The notes beneath the pieces were generated by a model. It saw nothing but the letters and a program-made list of their open reading frames with translations, had not been told where the DNA came from and ran no database searches. 64,000 bases of DNA from Ustilago trichophora (taxonomy: Eukaryota > Basidiomycota > Ustilaginomycetes > Ustilaginales > Ustilaginaceae). A program made the position numbers and the translations under genes. The first letter of the stretch is position 1; every line of letters starts with the position of its first letter. Positions 48,095 through 57,027 of the stretch are shown piece by piece. The DNA is taken from assembly GCA_900323505.1 (NCBI GenBank), contig OOIN01000002.1, forward strand, positions 2,108,001 through 2,172,000, given 5' to 3'.

Positions 48095-49078
48095 ATGTCG
48101 CCCAAGGCTTCCACCTCGAACGTCCGCCTCGCCTCGGCCTCGTACGGCAAGGACCTCGTCCGCATCTTCCGCATCGTGCGTGATAGCAAGGACCCATCTT
48201 CGCATCGTGTCGCTGAATACACCGTTCGATGCTTGCTGCACGGTGAAAGCCTCACCCCCTCGTACACAGAAGCGGACAATTCTCCCGTCGTCGCTACTGA
48301 TACGGTAAAGAACACACTCAACTACCTTGCCAAGGTTCTCCCAGCGGAAGACGTTCTCTGCCCCGAGCGATATGCACTCCACGTAGTCAACCACTTCCTA
48401 TCCACATACTCTCACATTGAGAAGACAGAGGTGGACCTCATCCAGCACAAGTGGACTCGTATCGTCCTCGAAGACAAAGATGGCGGTGCTCACAAGCACA
48501 GCTTCGTTCGGGACGGCGAGGAGAAACGCACTGTACGTGCCCTTGGAGAGCGATCCGGCAGCGAAATCAACATGACAACGCTCGAAGGCGGTGTCAAGGG
48601 GCTGCTTGTCCTCAAGAGCAGCGGCAGTGCTTTCTACGGGTTCCACAGGGACAGCTTCACCACACTCAAAGAAGTCCGCGACCGAATCTTCTCCACTGAG
48701 GTCGAATGCTCCTACTCGATCTCACTGCCCAAGGGCGGTCTCACTGCTGTGCTCAAGAACCCATCAGCTCTGCCCCAATTCTGCGACATCCACTCCTCAG
48801 TCAAGAAGCACATCCTTCGCGTCTTTGCACTCGACGACTCGGCTAGTGTACAGGCCACCATGTACCGCATGGGCGAGGCGATCCTCGGCGACGCTACCAA
48901 CAAGACTGTCCAGGATGTCGCCTTTGCATTGCCTAACAAGCACTACATTCCGATCGACCTCGGCTTCAAGGGCCTCAGTAACCTCAACGAGAAGGATGCA
49001 GAGGTGTTCCTCCCCACCGCGCATCCAAGCGGCTTCATCAAGGCCAAGATTGCTCGATCGCCTGCCGCCAAGCTTTGA
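48095..49078 (+). CDS. Urate oxidase (uricase), peroxisomal
   Basis: A 327-aa protein that covers both T-fold halves. Near the start is SYGKDLVRIFRIVRD; then ATDTVKNTLNYLAKV, with the catalytic Thr of the T-D motif, CPERYALHVVNHFLSTYSHI, LLVLKSSGSAFYGFHRDSFT and, close to the end, NKHYIPIDLGF. It oxidises urate to 5-hydroxyisourate in purine catabolism. The last residues are AAKL, and AKL is a working peroxisomal PTS1 variant, which agrees with the known peroxisomal site of fungal uricase. The start MSPKASTS follows a long CU-rich leader. The enzyme is slightly longer than the usual roughly 300 aa because of a loop near residue 145. Confidence 0.93.
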   Translation: MSPKASTSNVRLASASYGKDLVRIFRIVRDSKDPSSHRVAEYTVRCLLHGESLTPSYTEADNSPVVATDTVKNTLNYLAKVLPAEDVLCPERYALHVVNHFLSTYSHIEKTEVDLIQHKWTRIVLEDKDGGAHKHSFVRDGEEKRTVRALGERSGSEINMTTLEGGVKGLLVLKSSGSAFYGFHRDSFTTLKEVRDRIFSTEVECSYSISLPKGGLTAVLKNPSALPQFCDIHSSVKKHILRVFALDDSASVQATMYRMGEAILGDATNKTVQDVAFALPNKHYIPIDLGFKGLSNLNEKDAEVFLPTAHPSGFIKAKIARSPAAKL

Positions 49079-49857
49079 GATTCTCCAGTCGTCAAGTTAA
49101 GGTTGAACAGTTTGCACTGTACGAGGCGGGTCATCTCGAAATTCTTCCCGGTCTCGCCGCTCGAGGCCGTCTATCTCTAGATTCAGCTCTATGTAAGATA
49201 AAATCTGGTTCCTTTGTCAATGCTGCCAAATTCATGGTCGTTCGATCCTGTAGATCCATCGCTCGCTTTGTGTGAGGGAAGCACCGAGGGCTGCATTCCT
49301 CATTTCGGCAGCCCATTGTCAGGGACCGGTCTAGCAGTTCCTCGCTCGTATCCGTGCCAGTGGCACCACCGCAGACCGAGATGAGCCCGGTCGCGACCGT
49401 GTCCATGAACAAGATGAAGTGTGTGAGTTGATGAGGCAGAGCCAGGAGCGGCGGCTCGGTCAATTTCTGGTCCCGCCACCCCGCACATATTTGAGAACAG
49501 AGGCGAGGCAGCCAGTTAAATCAACACAGCCCAATTTGGCTGCTTGGAAGAAGAGCCCTTTTCAGTCCTCTGTGCGTCTGTGCGCGCGATTTCCCCTGCA
49601 TTTTTAGACTCTCTTTTGGCCGATTCTTCCCAGCCAACTCTCTCTCTGTCTGGAAGGGAAGAGTGTGTGCATGCGCCGACACCTTCGCTTCGCCGTTCTC
49701 GCATGGCCCAGCGCCAAAGTTCCAGCTCACTCCCAATCCCGAACTCGCGTGACTACCAGCCAGCTCGCCTCGTTTGAATTGTCAACCTTTCCTCCTCACC
49801 ACTTCCATCGCTTTCCCCTAACAGCCATCCGGGTTGAAGACCGAGTTACGAGACAAC
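49079..49857. other. Intergenic region between urate oxidase and GLTP
   Basis: 3' UTR of uricase, then the promoter and CU-rich leader (about 49560-49857) of the next gene on the same strand. No gene is seen. Confidence 0.45.
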
Positions 49858-50933
49858 ATGTCCACCTATTTTGAGGAGTGCAAGCGTGTAAGTGCAGCAT
49901 GCCCTGGAGGATGATCGAAATTGCCTGAGACGCAGGAACTTTGTGTGCTGACCATTTTGACTCATTTGTCACTCATTTGCTATCACCGGACGACGCTGTT
50001 CACAGTCTTTCGCCGACGTCCCGACCGAGGGCGGTGTCGACACAAAGGCTTTTTTGGAAGCTTGCGAGGGCCTCATCAAGCTGTTTGATCTTCTTGGCAA
50101 CTCGGCGTTCAAGGTGGTCCAGAATGATATGAACGGCAACGTTGCGGTAAGTACTGCACCCATCAATCGCCTGTCGTGGCCACTCTTTGTACAGAGCCTC
50201 GATGTGTCACTGTATCAGAGAGAAGCAAAAATCCTCATCCTCACGACAATCTCTCCCTTTCTCCCTTTCCCCCTTTCTCACATGAACCGCAACAGAAAGT
50301 CAACACCCGCCTGAAGGCAACCGGTGAGGGAATGTCGGGCACACTGGAGAAGCTCGTCCAGAACGAAGGCCCCGGCGGCACTTCTAAGCGACCTGCCACA
50401 GAAGGCCTCATGTGGCTCCTGCGCGGCCTCGACTTCACCGCTCAGGCGATGCGTAACTCGTTGAACAACAAGAACGAGGAGCTGGTCGCCAGCTTCACCA
50501 ACGCATACGGCACCACTCTACGCCAACATCACGGCATGCTTATCCGCCCCGTCTTCACATTGGCTATGAAGGCATGCCCTTACCGCAAAGACTTTTACGC
50601 AAAGCTCGGGCCGCAAGATAAGGTCGACGAGCAAATGGAGAGCTGGCTCGCTGCGCTCGAGAAGATTGTGGCTCACATGAAGAGCTTCTACGCGTACGTA
50701 CAACCCCCTTTTGCACGGCTTGGGCCATTGTGCTGTAGCTCAAGATTATTGTGGATGCTGACATAGTTGAGAGAGGCTGACTGACAAATCCTCTTGCTCT
50801 TGGCCTTCTCTTCTCGAACCTTGTGCCGCTTCTGTTTACCAAACTGCCTTGATGCTCCTCACACCACGATCGACTCGTTCTGACCGATGGTCTTGCTACG
50901 TACAGCTCTGGCAAGTACGACAAGGGTTTCTAG
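49858..50933 (+). CDS. Glycolipid transfer protein (GLTP fold), four exons
   Basis: The exons are 49858-49887, 50006-50146, 50296-50693 and 50906-50933. All three introns have GT-AG ends (donors GTAAGT, GTAAGT, GTACGT). The joined 198-aa protein starts MSTYFEECKRSFADVP and ends SGKYDKGF. Glycolipid-site residues of the family are visible: the Asp/Asn pair in FDLLGNSAFKVVQNDMNGN, the Trp in LMWLLRGLDFTAQAM and the His in TLRQHHGMLIRP. GLTPs move glucosyl- or galactosylceramide between membranes in the cytosol; fungal relatives include HET-C2 of Podospora. The first and last exons are only 30 and 28 nt, so the model depends on the conserved ends, which fit well. Confidence 0.92.
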
Positions 50934-52617
50934 ACGCTGGCGTTCAGGATGTACATACACGGACATGATCATCGGATGATAATACACATCTTCAGACATC
51001 TTTGAACAGCTAGTGTGTGTGTGCTTGCGATAGCGCACTTTGTGCGCCAGTAGTCTTGCAAGTGTCGCCTTGGACTGCCTACACAGGGTTCGCGAGTGTG
51101 ACAGGTCGTGTCAGACGGAGCACGATCTTGCACGAGCTGGTTTGGCCTGTCCAGTCTCTGAAGGAGGGAGTTCCTCTTGCTGAATCATCATTGATCAAGA
51201 TCGCTATCCAACAATCGGCCCCGATGAATCCAATCCCACCAGCCTGTTGTCCCCGAACATTTGGCCGAGCCCACAACGAGACCGAGATGAGACCGGTGCA
51301 GGGTGACCATTGAGGTCTTGGTCGGCGTCATACTTTATTGGGTGCCTGCAGCTGTTGTGAGCTCTCGGAGGAATTGAATCGCGTTAGCGGAGAGATTTTT
51401 TATTTCCAGCAGACACATCGATAAGAGGGACAAGGAGTTGCACCGAAGTCACACCTTTTCTTGTTGTTCTACTGTACTGTATCATCTTGCAGCGGATTCA
51501 AGTCAAAGTAAGTTCGTGTGACTCTGATACAGATGAAAGGATATGATCGTGCTTAATAGAGCCGTTGCAGATGGCAAGACAAAGAAGAAGAAAAAAGCTC
51601 AACGAGAAGATCTGCGGGGAGGAAAAGAAGGCTTCTTCTCCTTATGCAACTGCAGCGGTGGAATCACCTCTTAAGCTTCAATGCCGATCAGAGCTGCTTG
51701 CCCACCCCGATCTGTATGCAGTTCAGATGGACACTCTATCCTTCCTTCTTGAGGAGCTCTCCTCAAATTCGTGGCGGCGTAGCGGAAGTGTCGGATTTTG
51801 GCTCTGCTTGTAGGGATCCGTGAACATCCGCATCAATTTCACGTTCCCTTCCGACGAAGGCTGCACTGACCAAGCTTTGTTGAAAGGCAACGATTGCGGG
51901 GAGGAGAGCGTGAGAACGGATGTCTCCGATTGAGCCGGAGCAAGACCGCGCCGTTGCTGCATCGGGCACAGGCCAAAAGAGAGAGAGAGAGTAGTAAGAA
52001 AGGTGGAGGTGAATCTCGCTTCTTGGCTGCACAACGCTAAGTCGATCGTGGCGCGCTTGTGCGGATCAACACTTGACCGGGTGCTCGATGTTCTTCGCCG
52101 CCAAGTTCGTTTCGAAAGCTCTTTCTTTTGATCTTGAACAATCATGCTTTTGAAGAACTTGAATTCGTTGTTCGGTCGCTGTGAGTTGTGTGTGCAAGCT
52201 CATACAAGGTGGGTTGCGAAGCGCAGAAGAAGACAACAAGAGCTTGAATGGAAGATGGATAGGATGTGTGTTTGTGTGCTTTTTTTTTGAATTCAAGTTG
52301 GAATTTCGATTGGATTCTAATCTCGTGAATCAGATCGATTCGATGCCCGTGCAGCAGCAAAAGCACAGATGCAGCGAGCGCTCTGCCAAAAAAGAAAATG
52401 AGAGAGAGAGAGGAGAGAGAGGTCATGTGTTGGGCATCTTTGCCAACATCGGAGCTGCCATTCGTCCCTGTCAGCTGGCACGAGAGCCATTTGGTGCCCA
52501 ACAGCAGAGTCAACCATCATTGGCTCTTCCCGCTCTTCCATTCTTCCTTCCTCCCTTCCTCCACCATCACTTCTTCATACCATCTTTCTCCGCCATCCCC
52601 TTTTCACTAAGATCAAA
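50934..52617. other. Intergenic region between GLTP and aldolase
   Basis: 3' UTR of GLTP and the upstream region of FBA1. A short TACTG repeat (about two units) lies at 51470-51481. Purine-rich GAGAGA runs occur near 51979 and 52400, and the leader is CU-rich from about 52530. Open frames of up to 140 codons have no recognisable motif. Confidence 0.4.
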
Positions 52618-52884
52618 GTGAGTAGCTAAACCCAGACAAGCACTAGCTTCGACTTGCCCTTCTTCTCGCTCGTTGTCGTTGTCACCTCCACTATCATGCG
52701 GACACCCTCGAGCAGGTCTCACGACATCCCTTCTTCAGGACGTCTGAATCCTCCGGGCTGATGCGGTCAGGAGCAACGAGAAGCATGCGACAGTGCGCTC
52801 TACACTTCGGTGGTGCAAATACGCTGACGATAAACTCATCCTGCTTGCTTTCCATGCTCTGGTCTCTTGCGATGACGACAACAG
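52618..52884 (+). other. Putative 5'-UTR intron of the aldolase gene
   Basis: Donor AAA|GTGAGT lies at 52618 after a CU-rich leader. The acceptor ACAG ends one base before the FBA1 ATG at 52886. It was found by eye; an unspliced leader is the alternative. Confidence 0.4.
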
Positions 52885-52885
52885 A

Positions 52886-54178
52886 ATGGGTGTTCTTGAC
52901 ATTGTTCCCGCCGGTGTCGTCTCCGGAAAGGACGTCTACAAGGTCTTCGACTACGCTCGTGAGAACAAGTTTGCCATCCCCGCTTTCAACGTCACCGTAA
53001 GTTTCTCTTTAAGATCGCAATGATGCGCTTGAACCAGAATGCTGGCTCGTCAAAGCAGCCTTCTTGCTCGAGGTGTCCTTGCGATGCAACCGTAAAGTGC
53101 CATATCTGTCTTACTGTACAAATGCTGACAACTTGTACGCATATTCTTCTCTTTGCACGCCTATTTGGTGTTTCTTCCGCAAATCTTTCACGGTTCTTGG
53201 ACGATTCTGCAGTCCTCCTCGGTTGCCATCTCGGCTCTTGAGGCTGCCCGTGATGCCAAGTCGCCCTTGATCCTCCAGGTCTCGCAGGGTGGTGCCGCCA
53301 ACTTTGCCGGTAAGGGTCTCTCCAACTCGAACCAGGAGGCCTCCATCATCGGTGCCAAGGCTGCCGCTCTCTTCATCCGTGCCGTTGCCCCCTCGTACGG
53401 TGTCCCCGTCATCATGCACTCGGACCACTGCGCCAAGAAGCTCCTCCCCTGGTTCGACGGCATGCTCGCCGCCGACGAGGAGTACTACAAGGAGCACAAT
53501 GAGCCCCTCTTCTCATCGCACATGCTCGACTTGTCCGAGGAGTCCAAGGAAGAGAACATCGAGACTTGCAAGAAGTACCTCAAGCGCATGGCTCCCCTCG
53601 GTATCTGGCTCGAGATGGAGATCGGTATCACCGGTGGTGAGGAGGACGGCGTCAACAACGAGGGTGTCGACAACGCCGCTCTTTACACCCAGCCCGAGGA
53701 CATCTGGGACATCTACCGCGAGTTCTCCGAGATCACCCCCAACTTCTCGATCGCCGCTGGTTTCGGCAACGTCCACGGTGTCTACAAGCCCGGTAACGTT
53801 TCGCTCCAGCCCGAGCTCCTCGGCAAGCACCAGGAGCACGTCCGTGCCCAGATCAAGAGCGACAAGGAGAACCCCGTCTTCTTTGTCTTCCACGGCGGCT
53901 CCGGTTCCGAGAAGCACGAGATCACCACCGCTGTCAAGCACGGTGTTGTCAAGATGAACGTCGACACCGACACCCAGTGGGCCTACCTTCTCGGTATCCG
54001 CGACTACATCCTCAACAAGAAGGACTACCTCATGAGCCAGGTCGGCAACCCCGACGGTGCCGACAAGCCCAACAAGAAGTTCTTCGACCCCCGTGTCTGG
54101 GTTCGTGAGGGTGAGAAGACCATGGCTACCCGCTGCAAGGAGGCATTCGCTGATCTTGGTTCGGATGACAAGCTCTAA
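52886..54178 (+). CDS. FBA1: Class II fructose-1,6-bisphosphate aldolase, two exons
   Basis: Exon 1 is 52886-52996 and exon 2 is 53213-54178. The intron has donor GTAAGT and acceptor CAG and sits between ...FNVT and SSSVAIS. The 358-aa protein matches yeast Fba1 in length. It shows the zinc-site motif VPVIMHSDHCAKK (His about 109), the active-site loop EMEIGITGGEEDGV and the phosphate-binding HGGSGS and MNVDTDTQW. It splits fructose-1,6-bisphosphate into DHAP and glyceraldehyde-3-phosphate in glycolysis and runs in reverse in gluconeogenesis. Codons are strongly biased to C-ending forms, as in the ribosomal protein genes, showing high expression. Confidence 0.96.
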
Positions 54179-54399
54179 ATGGATCCGTCCGTCTCTCTCT
54201 CTCCCGAGACCGATAGTTTCTGGTAAGGTCGATGGAAATTGACTCTGCACGAAATGATAAAACTTGATAAACAGCCCTGATCTCGAATGATTGATTGGTT
54301 GCGAATGAATGTATGTGCCGTGACAAGATTACGAAGGCTGAAGAAAAAAAAGAAGGAAGGGTATTCTGAGGAAAGGTCTAGAAAGAATGTGTGTGTTTG

Positions 54400-56352
54400 T
54401 CAAGCATCAGGAGACCAAAATGTGCATCGGCCAGAAGCATTACCAGTGACCAACCTGCCGGGCAATACGGGGTGCATGCAAGTCACAGCCGGAACGGCCG
54501 TGACCAGATTCTCATCCCACAGCGTCCTTAACAGCGTACCGTCCGCTGCGTAGATCTCGGCCCTTCTAGTCATGCTTCCGATGGTAAAATGCGGTTCGAG
54601 GAGCGGGTTCTGGTTCCATTTGGCTCTAAACATGGTGAGCCATTTGCCCGTCTGGTTGTTGTGTGGAATCCTTGTAGGTTCTGCGAGGACGTCTTGGGGA
54701 CGATCGGCGACTTTTTGAGGTGCAGAGTCTTGTTCTGCTTTAATGGCGTGTTGTACCTCTTGTTCAGCTTTGAGGGGTTTGGAACGGGTGAGCCAGTTGA
54801 AGAGGCCTCCTGTCTTGGCGTCGCTGGCATCTGGATCCTCTTTCTTGACCCCACCCGCGCTCTTTCGTCCACCTTTGGCAATTCCATTGACCTTCGTGAC
54901 GCCAGATTTACTCTTCAACCCGTGCTCAGAATACAACCAGTTTGGCTGCATACTCCACACTTTGACCACGTCGTCATACGACACACCGACCAGTTGGTCT
55001 CCTCTGGGACTGAAATCGACCGAAGTACACGCCTGTCTGGCCTTGTTGGCCGCAAATTGAGCTTTGGTCTGTGCCGCTTCCAAATCGTCTGCATCCACGC
55101 CCTTGTAGTTGTACGGGGCCTCGGCAGTTTCCTTGACGACGCTCGAGAGAGCACGCACGTCAAAGAGGCGAATGTGCTGGTCGAGCGATGCCGTGGCAAT
55201 ACAGTGAGGCGCGAGACGGTTGACAGACATGGCGCCGATCTTCTTTTCGCACACTTGCCATCGGCGTGTGTTGTTGCCCCTGCGTGTCTTCTCACGAAGG
55301 TCGATGTGGAGAAGGCCACCCCGGTGGTCAGCAATCCAGAGGGAGCGCTCGTCGAGCGAAGGGTTGGGCGTGTTGATGTACGCAGCGGGATGTGTAGAGG
55401 GAGAGAGGACATCAAAGATGGAGAGGAGGACATCTTCTTCGCCAGCCCAAATCTCGTCGGATTTGCCGGTGGCCAGGTCGAGCTTGCGCACGGTGGAATC
55501 GTAGGAAGAGGAAAAGACCGAGTTGTGGTTGACCGGGTCAAATTTGATGCAGGTGACGGGGCTGCGACCGTGCACTTGAAGCGTCCAAGCTTTGCCTTGG
55601 GGAAATGCGTCTTCGTCGTCATTTTGATCCTCTTGGTCGTCATCGACTTCCTTCTTGACGGCACTACTGCTGCCAGAGTTGCCGGAGGAGGGAGCGGCAT
55701 CCCACACACCGATGGATCCTTCTTTATCGCCAACAAAGACAAGATCCTTGTCTGTGGCCGGGTGGTATGCCATTGAATAAACACGCTTGGGTGTGACCTT
55801 GGCGGCGGATTTGAGCGTCATTTTGTTGAGAATGTCTTGCAACTCTCTTCTCTCTGCGGACGATTCTTCCGAGTTTTCGGCTTTTCCAGATCTGCGCTTC
55901 TTTTCTTGCTTGATATCGACGAGCTCAGCGGCAGAGCTAGCGTTTGATGCGAGGCCGCTTAGTGTTGCTTCGAGCGCCAAGATTGCTTCTTCCTCCAATT
56001 CGCCTCCGGTCATTCCAGAGAGATCGAATTGCTGATGTCTTGCCCGCTTGGCTGCTTCTGCCACCTTACGTGCCTCTTCGGCTTCTTCTTCGTACTTGCG
56101 CTTGAGTGTTTCTGAATCCGCTTCGTGACCAGCAAGACGAGCACTTGATCTGGTAGGCATGATCCGTGTAGGTGTGGTATCGGCTTTCTTCTTTGGAGTT
56201 GCTGCTTTCTTAGGCTTGGCAGGGGTGGCTCGCTTTGGAGAGGGTCCGCCGATGGCAGAAGATCCTCCCATGACACCTAACTCCTTCATGAGGCGTTCAT
56301 TTTCCTTGATGTTTTTGAGCCGTTCCTGCTCGTAGTCGTTATTCTCGTTCAT
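54400..56352 (-). CDS. CMR1: WD40 DNA damage-binding protein Cmr1/WDR76
   Basis: A 650-aa protein. The N-terminus has the family signature YEQERLKNIKENERLMKEL, followed by a basic Lys/Pro-rich linker (AKPKKAATPKKKADTTPTR). A seven-bladed WD40 region starts at about residue 205 (VYSMAYHPATDKDLVFVGDK, VTCIKFDPVNHNSVFSSSYD, CIATASLDQHIRLFDVRAL) and ends GNASGRCTFWSPDA. Cmr1 binds chromatin, prefers damaged DNA and joins stress-induced nuclear foci. An inserted loop with KKEDPDASDAKTG splits the sixth blade region. The first in-frame ATG is at 56352 (MNENNDYE). The 3' end is about 220 bp from that of FBA1. Confidence 0.92.
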   Translation of the reverse strand: MNENNDYEQERLKNIKENERLMKELGVMGGSSAIGGPSPKRATPAKPKKAATPKKKADTTPTRIMPTRSSARLAGHEADSETLKRKYEEEAEEARKVAEAAKRARHQQFDLSGMTGGELEEEAILALEATLSGLASNASSAAELVDIKQEKKRRSGKAENSEESSAERRELQDILNKMTLKSAAKVTPKRVYSMAYHPATDKDLVFVGDKEGSIGVWDAAPSSGNSGSSSAVKKEVDDDQEDQNDDEDAFPQGKAWTLQVHGRSPVTCIKFDPVNHNSVFSSSYDSTVRKLDLATGKSDEIWAGEEDVLLSIFDVLSPSTHPAAYINTPNPSLDERSLWIADHRGGLLHIDLREKTRRGNNTRRWQVCEKKIGAMSVNRLAPHCIATASLDQHIRLFDVRALSSVVKETAEAPYNYKGVDADDLEAAQTKAQFAANKARQACTSVDFSPRGDQLVGVSYDDVVKVWSMQPNWLYSEHGLKSKSGVTKVNGIAKGGRKSAGGVKKEDPDASDAKTGGLFNWLTRSKPLKAEQEVQHAIKAEQDSAPQKVADRPQDVLAEPTRIPHNNQTGKWLTMFRAKWNQNPLLEPHFTIGSMTRRAEIYAADGTLLRTLWDENLVTAVPAVTCMHPVLPGRLVTGNASGRCTFWSPDA

Positions 56353-57027
56353 TGTAGCAGCTTTTCTCGAGTCGAATGGTGGTATCTGTGGCGGCTTGGA
56401 GGGAAGTGTGGGGAAGGACAGGGTCGAGATTCCAACAGTTGGTTGGATCTTTGGTAAGACAACACAAAAATCAATAGTGATTTTCAACGCGTTTCTTCTT
56501 GTAATTTTGCCGCTGTTGTGCTGCGTGTCGAGTCGGGAGAAGCGCGTTGATTGAAATCGGCCACGGGAAATGAAAAAGGCTCGAGCGTCGGAAAAGTGGA
56601 GGAATTTCCGATAAAATATGATAAAATTGGCTTGCTTGGCTTGGGCTTGGGCTGGGCTGGGCTGGGCTGCGATGGACTGCGATGGCGCTGACTGTATGTG
56701 AATGCATCGCTACGTACTGTAGTGCGTACGATTTTGGACGTCCTTTTCACACAGCACAGCTTTCGCTGTGATTGCATCGGAAGCAGCGGAACGCTCCGGT
56801 GCCCTTACTTTGCTATCGATGTCGATACCATCAACCATCCAACGCTCACCACAAAGAACTTTTCTCCGTCTACTATCTCACTAGACCATCCCTCGAAGTC
56901 ACGCTCGTCGCTCTTACTTTCGAGACACACGAGCAGGCGAACGGCTCGCATTCAACCAGCCTTTAAGCTGCTGGCAGGCATGTTGGTCTAAACAGACGCA
57001 GCATCCAGCACCACTAGCTTCGCAACC
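56353..57027. promoter_or_regulatory. Divergent promoter region, CMR1 / UbiB-family gene
   Basis: It contains a GGGCT pentamer array (56643-56668) and a palindromic TACGTACTGTAGTGCGTA-like sequence at about 56710-56728. No gene is present. Confidence 0.45.
56643..56668. repeat. GGGCT pentamer repeat
   Basis: Five GGGCT units, with one extra T between the first two, in the divergent promoter of CMR1 and the UbiB-family gene. It is imperfect at its left end. Confidence 0.8.

Noticed and set aside
51723..52145. 140-codon minus-strand frame upstream of the aldolase gene
   Set aside because: Ser/Thr-rich low-information translation, in the region expected to hold the FBA1 promoter.
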